Shown: positions 34,605 through 45,622, numbered from the stretch's first letter. The stretch is DNA of 64,000 nt from Podocnemis expansa (GCA_007922195.1 ML682125.1:1695020-1759019), one strand, 5' to 3'. Numbers and translations: made by a program. The notes: generated by a model from the sequence alone, not told the origin.

Positions 34605-36258
34605 ATGCCGAATTCCTCTGGCTTCAAGCGCTGTACTGCCTGTAATGACCCCGTGCCGGTTTCTGACGGTCATGAAGCCTGTATCAAGTGCTTGGGTGAG
34701 GGACACCTGTTCCACAAATGTCAACACTGCCGGAGTCTTACGTACCAGAAAGGACAGGGAGAGGAAGTTAAAACTATTACTCTTGGAAGGCTCTCTCCGT
34801 CCTTCCTCAGATCAAGGTGCCTCCCCTCACATTTCTGAGGGAGAGCACAAAAGACATTCTACCCTTTCATCCCCAGTACCTTTCAAGAAATCGAAAAGGA
34901 CTGGTGGAAAGAGTAAACCCTTGCAGCAGGAACCCAACTTTAATCGGGTGAACCCTGAAAGGGAGGACGCCTCCGCAGCGTCTGGGGCTGCTGCGGCACT
35001 GAGAGCCGCACCACGGGAAGCCTCGGCATGCAGCATGTTGCCGCCACCGGCGGCACTGCTTCTCTGCTCACCCCCGGCACCGCTGCTTCTCCTAGCTCTG
35101 TGTCAAGCCTCTCCTCAGCCTCACAGTGTTCAGCCATCTCAGGCTACACACTCCTCCTCACCGTCGGTGCCTCAGGCACTGCAACACCCGACTTTTACTC
35201 TGCAGCCTCCGGCACCACTTCTCCTTCCAACCCCGGTGCCTCAGATACTGCAGCAGGTGCCGTTCCAGATACAGACTCCAGCACCGCAGCTCTATGCAGC
35301 CCCAGGGCACCAGATTACACAGCCTCCTGCGCATACAAAGCAGCCGAGGAAGGCTAAACACATAATCAAGGAGCACGACCTTTTAATCCACTCTGCTCCT
35401 GTCACCTTTATTTCAAATGGATTCTTCCAGTAGCAGCCAGTTCATGAGGTCTAAATCTACAACAACGTCTCCATCATCATCACCAGCCACATCTTCCTTG
35501 GCTGCACCGATCAATCCACCTACAGCATCGATTCAGCCAACCAATAATACTTCTTATCCCTGGCCATATCCACCCTGGATGGTATTCCCGCAAGCTCCAG
35601 GTGTCAACTATTCTCCTTGGCCATACCAACAGTTTTTTCAGTACCCTGCAAACTATAGCACAATACAACACCATCAGAGCCAACCAGATACAATCCATGC
35701 AAACATGAAGCCGCAGCACAATGTGGTAGAACCCTTGTCTGACACCCTTCAACAGTCATCTGTGGACCACCTCAAACAATTCAGGAATCTCTTCAAGCGT
35801 GCAGCAGAAACAACAAACATCTCACTGAATGAGAGTCCTTCACCACAACACAAGCTGTACAGGATTCTTCAGGCATCTGCTCCCAATAAACTGGCTCTGC
35901 CCATGGACGAGGCATAATGCAACCTGCAATGGACATATGTCAAACGCCCGCTTCCGCCCCCCCATCGAATAAGAAATCTGATAAGAAGTACTTCATAGCC
36001 CCCAAAGGCAATGAATTTCTATTTAATCACCCGCAACCAAATTCTCTGGTTATTGAAGCAGCAAACCAGAAATCCAGACAGCCTTATAACAAAAATAGCT
36101 CAAATAATGAGGACGATAAAAAGCTGGATGCCCTCGGCCAAAAGGTTTATACCTCTGCAGCCCTTCAGTTACGGGTAGCGAATTATACAGCCCTGCTCAC
36201 AAATTATGATCGTGAGCTATACTCAAAGCTTAGTGACTTATCAGACTCCATTGCATAG
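34605..36258 (+). pseudogene. DIRS-D gag, frameshifted
   Basis: It starts with ATG at 34605 and the Cys/His cluster C-x2-C-x9-H-x3-C-x2-CLGE-x-H-x4-C-x2-C (34635-34735). A frameshift near 34745 moves the reading frame to one open to 35433 (Pro/Ser/Ala-rich). A further shift leads to 35417-35917, and after a stop at about 35915 comes the conserved C-terminal domain ('LFNHPQPNSLVIEAA', 'KKLDALGQKVYTS', 'LRVANYTALLTNYD') to 36258. Domain order equals that of DIRS-F. Confidence 0.82.
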
Positions 36259-36423
36259 GACAAACGGGAACAATTCAACCTTCTAATTACTGAAGGCAAA
36301 CTGGTGGCTAAAACAGCCCTTCAAGCCTCGATTGACTCAGCTGATATTGCTGCTCAAACTTTGGCCACAGCTATAGTCATGCAGGCCAGGCAATTACAGA
36401 AACGAACCGAGACAAGCTCGTAG

Positions 36424-36443
36424 AAACAAACAAACAAACAAAC
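36424..36443 (+). repeat. (CAAA)n microsatellite
   Basis: About five tandem caaa units between gag and the RT frame of DIRS-D. Confidence 0.9.
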
Positions 36444-36536
36444 CAGATGAACCAAATCCCGCAATCTGCAGTCTAAAACAACAATTTTGAGGTTCAGATC
36501 GATGGATGTACCAGCCACACCCTCCCCACTCAACAG

Positions 36537-38260
36537 TTGTCACCGCCTACACACCTGATCTTCAGGGACAAGCGGTGCCCATTTCTACACCAATGGCAAC
36601 AAATTACATCGGACAGATGGGTACTAGAGATTATCCAAAAGGGGTACTCCATCCCCTTTCTATTGAAGCCAAAACCTCAACCCCCTTCCCCGTCCCTTTT
36701 CAGGGACCCAACTCATGTACATCAACTGCAAGACGAGATTCGCCACCTTCTCCACATTGGTGCAATAGAACAGGTCCCACAGGACCAAACAGGAAAGGGG
36801 TTTTACTCCCCGTATTTCTTAATACAAAAGAAAACGGGGTTGGAGACCGATATTAGATTTAAGGCACGTCCAAGTCAGAAGATTTAGGATGGTGACCCTA
36901 CCCAATATCCTATCTGCTCTTCAACAGGGAGATTGGCTGGCCTCCCTCGATTTAAAAGACGCTTATTTTCATATCCCGATACGACCATCACACCGCAGAT
37001 TCCTCCAATTCAGATTTCTTCATCACCATTTTCCATACACGGTCCTGCCCTTCGGCCTTTGTACCACACCGAGGGTTTTCTCCAAGGTGATGGCACTGGT
37101 GGTGGCCTTCCTCCGCAAACAGAAAATTTCGATTTTCCCTTACCTAGATGACTTTCTTCTGAAGGATGCGACACAACAACAACTCAACCGGGTAATCCGC
37201 ACAACGCTAGATCTCTTCAATTCTCTAGGTCTAGAAATAAACCTTGCCAAATCATGCCTTGTTCCAGCTCTGGAGATTCAATTTATCGGGGCTCGCATTC
37301 ACACGCAGTCTGCAAGGGCCTTCCTTCTTACGGACAGGTTCCTTCATTTGCGCCAATTGGCTATCTCCATTCAAAATTCACCGATTACCTCTGTATGGAC
37401 TTGCATGTAAATGCCTGGCCACATGGCCTCTACCACTTACCTAGTTTATCACACTCAGCTCCGCATGCGTCATTTTCAGTTATGGTTTCTATCCCAGTTC
37501 AAACAGGATCGACACTCCCTCCACCGACCCCTAGCTGTTCCAGCCATAGTCAAACAGTCCCTCTCCTGGTGGACCGACCGCAACAGTCTCTTACAGGGGG
37601 TGCCCTTCATTCCACCTCAACCAGTCATGACCATCACCACAGATGCTTCTCGCACCGATTGGGGAGCATATCTTCAACACAGGACTATACAAGGCAAATG
37701 GCACGCAGCAGACATGTCCGCTCACATAAATCTACTAGAACTAAGAGCGGTCCTAAAGGCCTGCCAATACTTCCTTCCTCTAATCTCAGGAAAGGGGATC
37801 AGGATTCGTACAGACAACATAACATGCATGTTTTATATAAATCACCTGGGGGAACAAAATCACAGGCCCTATGTCTCGAGGCGATGAGGCTATGGGATTT
37901 GTGTGCACAACACTCAATACATCTTTCTGCGGAATATCTCCCAGGAAAGGACAATATCCTGGCAGATTCCCTGAGCTGCCTCTTCCCCAATCATCACGGA
38001 TGGGAGTTACGCCATGACATTCTAATAGCAATATTCCATCAATGGGGCCTTCCCCTCCTTGATCTATTTGCCATGGAGGAGAACAAGAAATGTCCTCAAT
38101 ATTGTTCATGAGCAGGACAAGGTCGCGACTCAATTGGCGACACCTTCTCCCATTATTGGGGCCTATCACTGCTCTGTGCGTTTCCCCTGATACCATTGAT
38201 CCCCCGGCTTCTCTCCAAAATCCAACAGGACAAAGCACGAGTCATCCTGATAGCCCCGGC
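36537..38260 (+). pseudogene. DIRS-D RT-RNase H-methyltransferase, frameshifted
   Basis: The RT N-terminal part ('KGFYSPYFLIQKKTG') ends in a frameshift at about 36840-36890. The RT core 36889-37410 is open and keeps 'SLDLKDAYFHIPI', 'VLPFGLCTTPRVF' and the catalytic 'FPYLDDFLL'. RNase H follows with 'TTDASRTDWGAYL' (37635), 'ELRAVLKA' and 'IRTDNITCMFYIN' (37800), then a frame change and 'ILADSL'. The methyltransferase-like tail begins 'LDLFAMEENKKC' (about 38060) and continues through 'VILIAPAWSCQMW' (38235-38275). Decay is mild compared with DIRS-C. Confidence 0.85.
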
Positions 38261-38399
38261 ATGGTCATGTCAGATGTGGAATACTCAGTCACACGCCTTA
38301 TCCACGAAACAACCTATAACACTGCCTCTGGTGTCCAATCTCCTATCGCAGAATTGGGGAACCCGCCTCTACCCTCACCTCAGCAGACTTCACCTGACA

Positions 38400-39487
38400 G
38401 CATGGAATCTAGATGGTTCACTAGCGTAGAAGCTAGTTGCTCACATAAGGTCAGACACATTCTGTTAAATAGTAGAAAGTCCACTACACACATAACTTAC
38501 CTCCAGAGGTGGCGTTGTTTTTCCTCATGGTGCTCCTCATGATCCGTTGATCCACGTACAGCGTCACTTCACGATGTATTGGAGTACCTAACTTACCTGA
38601 AAGACACAAATGTTTCAGTTAATACAGTAAAGGTACACCTAGCTGCTATTTCCACCTTTCACAATCCCATAGATGCTGTTTCAGTCTTCGCTCACCCCAT
38701 CTCCAAATGTTTCATTCTGGGGCTACATAACCTTTACCATGACATCCGCCCTCCGGCGACCCCATGGGACCTGACCAGAGTTCTCAAAATGCTGATGGGG
38801 CCTCCCTTCAAGCCCTTAGCCAAGTCCACATTACTACACTTGTCCATGAAGGTGGCCTTCCTTGTGGCTATTACTTCTGCACGCCAAGTGGGGGAGATAG
38901 CCGCCCTCATGGCGCATCCACCATAAACTATATTTTACAAGGACAGAGTGTCATTGAGACCTCACCCAAAATTCGTACCTAAGGTGGCTTCTTCATTCCA
39001 TCTCAATCAAACTATCAACTTACCTGTATTTTACCCTAAGCCACATACAACACCACAACAAAGAGCACTTCACACCCTGGATGTGAGGAGAGCTCTTTCC
39101 TTCTATTTGGAGAGGACAAAAACTTTTCAAAAGACTCCTCTACTATTTGCGTCTACCACTGAATGTTCCAAGGGTCAACCTATCTCCAAATGCAGGTTGT
39201 CTACTTGGATTTCATCTTGTATCAGGGCTGCTTACAACAACTCAAAGTCAGCTCCACCCGCCTCTATCCGTTCCCACTCTACCAGGGCGATGGTGTCATC
39301 GTTAGCCTTCCTAACAAGAGTACCTCTGCACGTTATTTGTCAGACAGCAACCTGGTCTTCTACGGACACTTTCGCTAAGCATTATGCATTAGAACAGATC
39401 TCCGCCATGGACACTGCATTGGGACGAGCAGTGCTCGACTCCATCCGGCCATCGCAATCTGAAGTGCCCACCTCCATTGATAGTTAA
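38400..39487 (+). pseudogene. DIRS-D tyrosine recombinase, frameshifted
   Basis: Two open blocks. 38579-38926 holds the core-binding region ('NTVKVHLAAISTFH', 'LLHLSMKVAFLVAITSARQVGEI') with the first catalytic Arg. 38948-39487 holds the catalytic C-terminus: 'FHLNQTINLPVFYPKPH', 'LDVRRALSFYLERT', H-x2-R in 'SHSTRAMVSSLAFL', 'TATWSSTDTFAKHYAL' with the nucleophile Tyr. All key residues (Arg, H-x2-R, Trp/His, Tyr) are visible. An in-frame TAA near 38925 and a stop near 38540 separate the pieces. Confidence 0.85.
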
Positions 39488-39494
39488 CTGCTTA

Positions 39495-39575
39495 CAGTCA
39501 CCCAGAGTGGAGCAGTCAGCAGCACTGCTCGTCAAAGAAATGGAGGTTACTCACCTTCGTGCAGTAGCCGAAGTT
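39495..39575 (+). repeat. DIRS-D internal complementary region
   Basis: The first half ('gagtggagcagtcagcagca ctgctcgtcaaagaa') is the complement of the left end at 34259-34305. The second half ('atggaggttactcaccttcg tgcagtagccgaag') is the complement of the extreme right end (39860-39893). Read on the other strand it gives the right end joined to the left end, the sequence expected at the junction of a circular intermediate. Confidence 0.85.
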
Positions 39576-39667
39576 CTTCAAGATGCATGCTCCCGACATG
39601 CTCCACTACCCACCCTCCTCCCCTCTACTTCGAGATATTCCTTTGCTTCCAGCAGGTAGTTTTCGTA

Positions 39668-39893
39668 GTAGAAAGGAACTGAAAAGACTGTTGGAGAGAG
39701 TGAGGTGATGACATCATCAGTGGCGGGAAGCAGCATTGGATGCCGTCCTAGCCTTCTCTCTCCATCTGAACCACTGCTGTTAAAAACTTCCGATGCAGAG
39801 CGCGGTGCCGCGCGGACAACCCCAGAGTGGAGCATGTTGGGAGCATGCATCTCGAAGAACTTTGGCTACTGCACGAAGGTGAGTAACCTCCAT
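39668..39893 (-). repeat. DIRS-D right inverted terminal repeat and extension
   Basis: 39668-39862 is the complement of the left repeat. The last ~30 bp ('ctttggctactgcacgaagg', then 'gagtaacctccat') have no copy at the left end but are mirrored in the internal complementary region. Confidence 0.85.
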
Positions 39894-40227
39894 TTACTCA
39901 CCGGCTGCAGTAAATAGGCTTCTTTGAGATGTGATCCCTGGGGGTGCTCCATGACCCACCCTCCTCCCCTCTGCTTTGAAACTCTGTTTACAGGAACTTA
40001 AGAGTCTTTGAGGCAGAGAAGGAATGGAGTTATCCTGCCAAGCACGCTCAACGGACAACTCCAACCGTCACTCCTACCAGTGTGTGCTCGGCCACCACTA
40101 CTCAGGCAGCTAAGAAAAGTCTCTGACGGCAGGTGCCACGTCAATGCAACACCACAAGTGGAGCACCCCCAGGGGCCACATCTCGAAGAAGCCTAGTTAC
40201 TGCAGCAGGTGAGTAACCTCTCCTTTC
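39894..40227 (-). repeat. DIRS-C right end: rest of internal complementary region and right terminal repeat
   Basis: 39894-39925 ('ttactcaccggctgcagtaa') completes the internal complementary region begun at about 34218-34258. 40003-40195 is the complement of the DIRS-C left repeat, and the terminal 'tgcagcaggtgagtaacctc' is mirrored by 39894-39910. Confidence 0.85.
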
Positions 40228-40439
40228 TTTTATGCATGCCTTAGTGAGGCATGAACTGCCCCTCTGCTCTTGGAGGCTTTTGCCTGAATCTGCTTCAAGC
40301 TACAAAATGCACCTTTGAAAATATCACATACCAAAGCTTCATAACCATACATATTTAGGCACTGTGCAGCATATGACCCACCTGCAGGGCACCTCCTGAT
40401 GGTGGTGCTGGGAAATTCACTCAAGTGGTCTCACAACAG

Positions 40440-41090
40440 CTGATCAGTGCTCCAAACTTGCACACATCAAACTTTGTGTTCAGTCCAATTCTGGGATCTC
40501 AGTCATCCATCCAAGTCCCATCAGTCCACCCCTTCCAAGTGGAATCAGTGCCTCCTGGCCATTAATTAAAACAGTCAATGGCCAGCATCCATACTGCTCC
40601 TGGCACACTGGGGGAGTGTGGAGGGGCCCAGGACCACCCACTTCTCAAGGCCCCAGCCCAGGGAACTTAGGTGCCTCCTCTGAGGCCTCTGCCTTCCTAC
40701 AGTTCTCTACACCACAATAAATTCCCTGGGCCACTTTCCCTGCAGTCCCAGTCACACACAGCTCCCTCACTCTTCTGGAGTCCAGCTGCCATCTGCTCCT
40801 GGCTCCCCACCCCCAGATTACCACTCCAGCCTCTATGGCAGCCTGCTCATCTGCTCTCCAGGAACCCCAGCCCCTCTTCAGCTCCCAGTGCAGCTATACT
40901 CAGAGCTCTCCAGGGTGTAGCTACTGCAGCCAGCCAGCTAAAAAGAAAACCGACAGACTGAACTGTGAGCCCTCATGCTCCGTTTTATACTGGGAGCCTG
41001 CCCTCTGATTGGCTTCCAGTAGCCTATTTGCTGCCATGCTCTTGTTCCCTTTTAACCATTGCAGCACCATAGCAGAGCCACAGCACAGCT
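40440..41090 (-). promoter_or_regulatory. LTR-like promoter region (-): CCAAT and TATA boxes
   Basis: On the - strand 'agccaatcag' (about 41010-41019) is followed about 25 bp later by 'agtataaaacg' (about 40981-40991), the spacing expected of a CCAAT-TATA pol II promoter. The surrounding C-rich DNA has no open gene. It is most likely the U3 of an old LTR, but no ends with a target duplication were found. Confidence 0.4.
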
Positions 41091-41426
41091 ACACGTGACA
41101 TTGCAGCAAACATATTCCTGTAATAGTAATGTTCATTATGTCATGAGCAGCCCACAAACATCTTACTTAGATGGCATATTTTCATTAATAACACAATTAC
41201 ACTGTAACGGTGTATTTAGGGGTGCAATGTGTCACACAAAGTCATGATCTTAAACAGTTATTCTTGGCCACAATATGGTTGAAATATCACAGTTAATTTG
41301 GCTGCTTCTTATTAGTGTTGATCTAGTACGAGTAAATGGTTTCTGCAAATTTCATCCATTTGGGGAAGGAGAGCTTGTGGAGCTACAGTTAACGGTAGTA
41401 ACCTTATTGACTTGTTTACACAAAGC

Positions 41427-42268
41427 CAGGGTTGCTAACCTGGTCGCTGCTAGAGACACTAGTCCATTCCTATGATGCAGGCCAATCTCTCTGGACTTTA
41501 GTCTGGAGAAACAACCTAGGCTAAACGGGAAGGGGAGAAACAGAGATGGGGGGATGACTGCGGGAGGTAAGTGTTTGGGAGGGAAGGGGTGTTTGGGTTA
41601 TAAGTAAAATTTTTTGTTGTTTAAAAATGTGAGGAGGCTTTTGCAATCCCACCAGCTCATCCAATTCCACTCTGACATGACACACAGTGTGACTTGCCTG
41701 GGATTTTGATCAGGTCTTCTTAACCACCACCAGTGAGTGGGGTCCCCAAGCAGTGTTTGGCCCAGACCCACTCTGCTCCCAGGTGGCACACCTGACCTGT
41801 CTCCACAGCCACACGACAGTGTCCTGTCTTGGAAGGAGCCCTGTCTGGCTCACTTTACCCTTCCCTGCTGTGCTGTGGGGGTGGAGGGGAGCTCCAGCTC
41901 AGCCTCTGTCAGAGCTCAACTGCCTGGGGACTGGGCTCCTGTGCTTCTTTCCCTCCCCAGCTGTTGGTTAATTGGCCCCGCTGCCCCCGCCCACTGCCCA
42001 GGCCAGCACCTGAATGCCAGCATATCAGGCAGCTGCTAGGTTGCTGCTGACTGAATGAGGGGGAGATTTTTACGGACATTTCCTTTTCATTTTAATTAAT
42101 TATTATAATTTTAATTAATTATTATAATTGTAATTATATATACATTTTATAATTAATATAATTTTAAATTTTATGGACATTTCCTCTTAATTACAGACTC
42201 ATGGACAGTAGAAAATTCAAATATTTTTTAGTGACTGTCCATACATTTACAGACAGTTGGCAACCCTG
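41427..42268. mobile_element. hAT-like non-autonomous element (CAGGGTTGCTAACC ends)
   Basis: The ends CAGGGTTGCTAACC and GTTGGCAACCCTG are inverted repeats. The flanks match poorly (5 of 8), so the insertion is old or the ends are slightly off. The interior contains an AT-rich imperfect tandem of 'taattaattattataatttt' at 42090-42170. Confidence 0.6.
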
Positions 42269-42354
42269 CATGGAACATGCTGAACTAAAGAGGAACTTCT
42301 TTGTGCATTCACCTCAGTCTTATGTTTGGAGTCAGAATAAAGTTCAAGGGGCAT

Positions 42355-42423
42355 TTAAATAGGGTTTATACGATGCTTATGCTATGTTTATGTTATGTTA
42401 TGCCTATGCTATGTTTATGCTAG
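42355..42423 (+). repeat. Imperfect tandem repeat (ATGCTATGTTT)n
   Basis: Units of 'tatgctatgttta' and 'tatgttatg' repeat directly upstream of a CR1-like 3' end. Confidence 0.6.
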
Positions 42424-42525
42424 GGATGGTTTAAGAGGGTTCTTGGTCCTGCCATGAGAGCAGGGGACTGGACTTGATGACCTCTCATTGTCCCTTCCAG
42501 TTTCTGTGATTTTATTCTGGTTCTT
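42424..42525 (+). repeat. L3/CR1-like LINE 3' end
   Basis: 'ggtcctgccatgagagcagg' then 'ggactggacttgatgacctc' and 'ccttccagtttctgtgattt' are the conserved terminal bases of an old CR1-clade LINE. Confidence 0.75.
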
Positions 42526-42639
42526 TATACAGTATGAATTTCACTCAGAGCAGTAAAATTTCTAATAATTGTTTCCTTCTTAAGTGTGTTAATAAAACAT
42601 AGCATAGTACTTACCTCTTTTTTTGATTTCGGCTTCTAG

Positions 42640-42710
42640 GAAGCTGCTTTGAAGTATCTGCCTTCAATCTTAGAAGATGTGTTTGGGATCTTTGACTCTT
42701 CTGTGCTGGG
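42640..42710 (+). CDS. DOCK-family GEF, internal exon (second in window)
   Basis: A 71-bp exon between acceptor 'cggcttctag' and donor 'gtatgg'. It starts in phase 0, matching the end of the exon at 13535-13646, and ends with two bases of a Gly codon. The product reads EAALKYLPSILEDV then FGIFDSSVL. 'ALKYLPSI' is the hallmark that ties this gene to the DOCK family: DOCK1, DOCK2 and DOCK5 carry a near-identical string at this point. The preceding intron (29 kb) holds most of the transposons in the window. Confidence 0.85.
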
Positions 42711-44114
42711 GTATGGGATGTTTTTCTCCTTCTTTCATCCAATGTACCAGGCTAGGTAATTCTCTCTCTGCAGAGTGGCATCTATAAAGGGCATCCTGTA
42801 CCTCTGTTTCCTTGCCACCCAGCCTCACTTTCCAGTGATCCCATGGTGATGCCCTCTTCCTGAGTTTATGACATCACATTCAACTAATGTGTATTTAAAG
42901 ATGAGGCCAGTAAATTAACACTAGGATCAATGAGCATGGGCACAATGTGTGCCATTCCCCAGGGTACAACCTGGAGCACTGGACTTCTGTCTTCCCTTAA
43001 TTCTCTAGCCCATGTTACCTCTTACACTGCTGTGTTAGTGAAAAGCAAACTCTCCAGAGCCTGCTCACACAGCCACTAACATGTAAAGGCAGACCCAGCA
43101 AAGTTACATGAGTGCTGTTTGAGCTACTCATGAACTGTATACACCTTTATACCTACAAATTCTTACCCTTAGCATTACATCCCAGAAATACACATCTTGC
43201 ACTGTCAAACACACTACTGAACAGAGCAAGTCATTAATTGTTTGTCATTTTATCAAAGAAAATGATTATGACCTAGGTGTTTGTTAACTTGAGTGGAGAT
43301 TCAAACACATAGGTTTAGATATAAGAATAAAACAAGTGAATTAAGTATAGAAAGATAGATTTTAAATAATTATAAGTTTAATTATTATGTTTAAGGCATA
43401 AAAGGCACAAAGCTGACGGAAAAGGCTGTAGACTCTAGAAGTACTTCATGACTTTCTGGAAATTTTAACTGTTTAGCCTTAAATTGCAGTTCTACTCTGA
43501 AAAATGAAATACACAAAAATGTTTGTTTTCTCTTCCTAACTGATGATGATATGCAGGACAGATAGAAAGTAAGGAAAATTTGTAAAGCAGGTATTGAGAA
43601 AACATTTTTATATACCATTTAGTACATTTAAAATTTACATAGTCTCTCCCTTTTAATGAGTCTCACTTGGATTCAGCAACAACATTCTTTAAATAATCCC
43701 CACAACTGCTATCACAGCAGGATTTCCCTTCCCCACCCAGAAGACAGTGCAGTAATACCCAGGGGAGATGCCCTTTCCTGGAGGAAATTGTCAATCTCCA
43801 CTGTCACTTTATTTGCTTTGCCCCATTTCAGAATTATTTAAGTTGTTCCAGTTACACTAGGCCTTTGTACTACACACTTGACCTTGCATGCCATGCTGTA
43901 CCCCATGTAACATCCTGTATCCTCATATTCACCACTGGTACATGGCTATGATATATTTTGTACAAACTATGCATTGTGAGGTATTGTTTAAAAAGTCATG
44001 ATCTACTGAACATCATTTGCTGTGAAATTCATGTATCAACATTTTATATGGAGTTATGAGATTTTGCTATATGTTTGTTGCTTGAAACGTGTTGTAATTC
44101 TAGGAATGCCCAAA
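42711..44114. other. Intron, no exon; unclassified dispersed repeat
   Basis: No coding signal. The segment around 42990-43280 loosely resembles 27240-27660. The AT-rich segment 43860-44114, continued at 44697-44850 after the MITE, looks like one interspersed repeat of unknown class. Confidence 0.3.
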
Positions 44115-44122
44115 GACTAGCT

Positions 44123-44688
44123 CAGAGGTCTCAAACACGTGGCCTGTGGGCTGCACGCGACCCCTAGAACTATTTCCTGCAGCCCGCAACAACTCTTGTA
44201 CAAAAAAGTTTCAGTGGTGCAGCCCTCAGGCTATCATTCTAGTCCTCATGCGGCCCTCATGCAATGTTCCCTCTAAGACCCACCGGCAGCTGAGCAACTA
44301 CTGTTGCTCGCTGCGCGGGGGCCCCCACCCCCTGCGTGGGCCCGATCCTCCCGCCCCGCCCCTCGCGGGCCCGATCCTGGCGGCGCGGCCCGCGGGCCTG
44401 ATCCTGGCAGCCTGCCCCCCCGCTTACCTTGCATGGCCCTGCCACAGCTCCTGGGCCAGAGAAGCACTAACGGAGCATGCTCAGATATTCTGGGCATGCT
44501 CCGTTAGAGCTTCTGTGGGCGGGAATTTTAATAACTCCCTGCCCCACAGGAGCTGTGTGTGCAGGGCCTCTGGCTGCCGGCCCTGCATGGCCGGCAGCCT
44601 TCCCTGCGCGGGGGGGCTTGGCAGGCTGCGCAGCCACGCGGCTTAAAGGGAACAGTGCCCTCATGGTGATTTGAGTTTGAGACCCCTA
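44123..44688. mobile_element. hAT-like MITE (CAGAGGTCTCAAAC family) with a nested MITE
   Basis: The ends CAGAGGTCTCAAAC and GTTTGAGACCCCTA are inverted repeats. The flank 'gactagct' is perfectly duplicated (44115-44122 and 44689-44696), the hAT 8-bp signature. It contains a second element at 44262-44657. Confidence 0.88.
44262..44657. mobile_element. GC-rich hAT-like MITE nested in another MITE
   Basis: The ends CAATGTTCCCTCTAAG and CTTAAAGGGAACAGTG are inverted repeats. The flank 'ccctcatg' is perfectly duplicated (44254-44261 and 44658-44665). A 396-bp GC-rich interior contains an inverted pair around 'ctaacggagcatgctcagat'. Confidence 0.88.
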
Positions 44689-45009
44689 GACTAGCTCCTC
44701 AGCATCAACAAAGGACTGACCTAAGGTGTTAGCAAGGTATTAGCTACAGAAGCAATCATTCACCATCAGGATGGACGATAAACAAAAGGTCTGCATTCTG
44801 CTCCTGAGACATGTCATACATCATGTACACAAAATGTCTGAACAAGAAATTTACAATTCACCTGAAAGACTCTTCAACTCTTTCTACCTCTTTTCTAGCA
44901 GGAAGAGGTACAGTCAGTAAATGAGCTGTCATCCTTTGTGAATTCATCCTCCAAACAGAGACAGCTGCTGGCAGTGAGACAATGAGTGGCCAGAGTAGGA
45001 ACCAAGTTC

Positions 45010-45160
45010 CAAAGGGGCAGCCGTGTTAGTCTAGTTCAGTAAAACAAACAAGGAGTCCTGTGGCACTTACAGAATAACAAATCTATTTATTGCATGAGCT
45101 TTCGTGGGAGAAGATCCCACTTGGTCAGATGCTTTCAAGATGAGAGAACTTACAGAAAAG
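45010..45160 (+). repeat. Foldback-family repeat, + orientation
   Basis: 'gcagccgtgttagtctagtt' ... 'ggagtcctgtggcacttaca' ... 'gagctttcgtgggagaagat' follows the family order seen at 4863 and 19305. The right arm is lost or highly diverged. Confidence 0.65.
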
Positions 45161-45515
45161 GAGGAAATAAATGCAAGGAAGTGTAAGTCATAGGAATAGG
45201 TCACGCTGAAACAGCAAATCAAAGCAGTTGTAACGATTCAAACCCTGGGAAACAGCATATAGAGGAAGATGAGGTCAAATTACCTGGTGTAATGACAGAA
45301 AAATCCAAAGTCCGTATTAAGCCCTGAAGCGATGCAACCAAATTTACAAATAAATTTTATCTAGCTTGCTGAAAGAGTTGGGCTAAAGTATACACACAGC
45401 AGAGAGAAAGAAATCCTTACATTTTGACAATCCATGGGATTTTCCCTATCTCACCCCTGTTATGGAGAGCTTACATGTTATCACCTAACTGAGTCCCTTT
45501 TCATCTGGGTTGTAG

Positions 45516-45622
45516 GTGCTTGCTGCGGGATTTCATTGGGAACTTGCCCCCTCTGCGCTTGCTCAGGCAGAAGCTGCAGTCCCTGACAGATATAGTCAAC
45601 ACCAGGATCTTCCAGGCCTATG
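45516..45622 (+). CDS. DOCK-family GEF, internal exon (third in window)
   Basis: A 107-bp exon between acceptor 'ggttgtag' and donor 'gtaagt'. The first base completes the Gly codon split in the preceding exon; 35 codons follow, and one base is left over (phase 1). The product reads CLLRDFIGNLPPLRLLRQKL then QSLTDIVNTRIFQAY. The pattern 'IP/LPxxxLxRQKLxxxxxIVxxxLF' is shared with the DOCK-A subgroup. The unsplit frame is open through the exon and closes in flanking DNA, as for a real internal exon. Confidence 0.82.

Larger units (their letters stand above)
34259..39893 (+). mobile_element. DIRS-D: DIRS-type retrotransposon nested in DIRS-C
   Basis: A 5.6-kb element. Its left terminal repeat (34259-34450) is complementary to 39668-39862. 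An internal complementary region at about 39495-39575 contains a complement of the left end joined to a complement of the right end. The order is gag, RT-RNase H-methyltransferase, recombinase. It is inserted in DIRS-C between 'aagagagg' and 'ttactcacc', with a shared TT and no longer duplication. Frameshifts are present in every ORF, but the RT and RNase H catalytic motifs survive. Confidence 0.9.
28366..40227 (+). mobile_element. DIRS-C: DIRS-type retrotransposon, host of the nested DIRS-D
   Basis: Its two parts are 28366-34258 and 39894-40227. The left terminal repeat (about 28368-28547) is complementary to 40003-40195, which lies beyond the inner element, so both ends belong to one copy. 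In between are gag, RT-RNase H-methyltransferase and recombinase segments in the usual order, all with stops or frameshifts. Its internal complementary region is split exactly by DIRS-D. The total without the insertion is about 6.2 kb. Confidence 0.88.
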
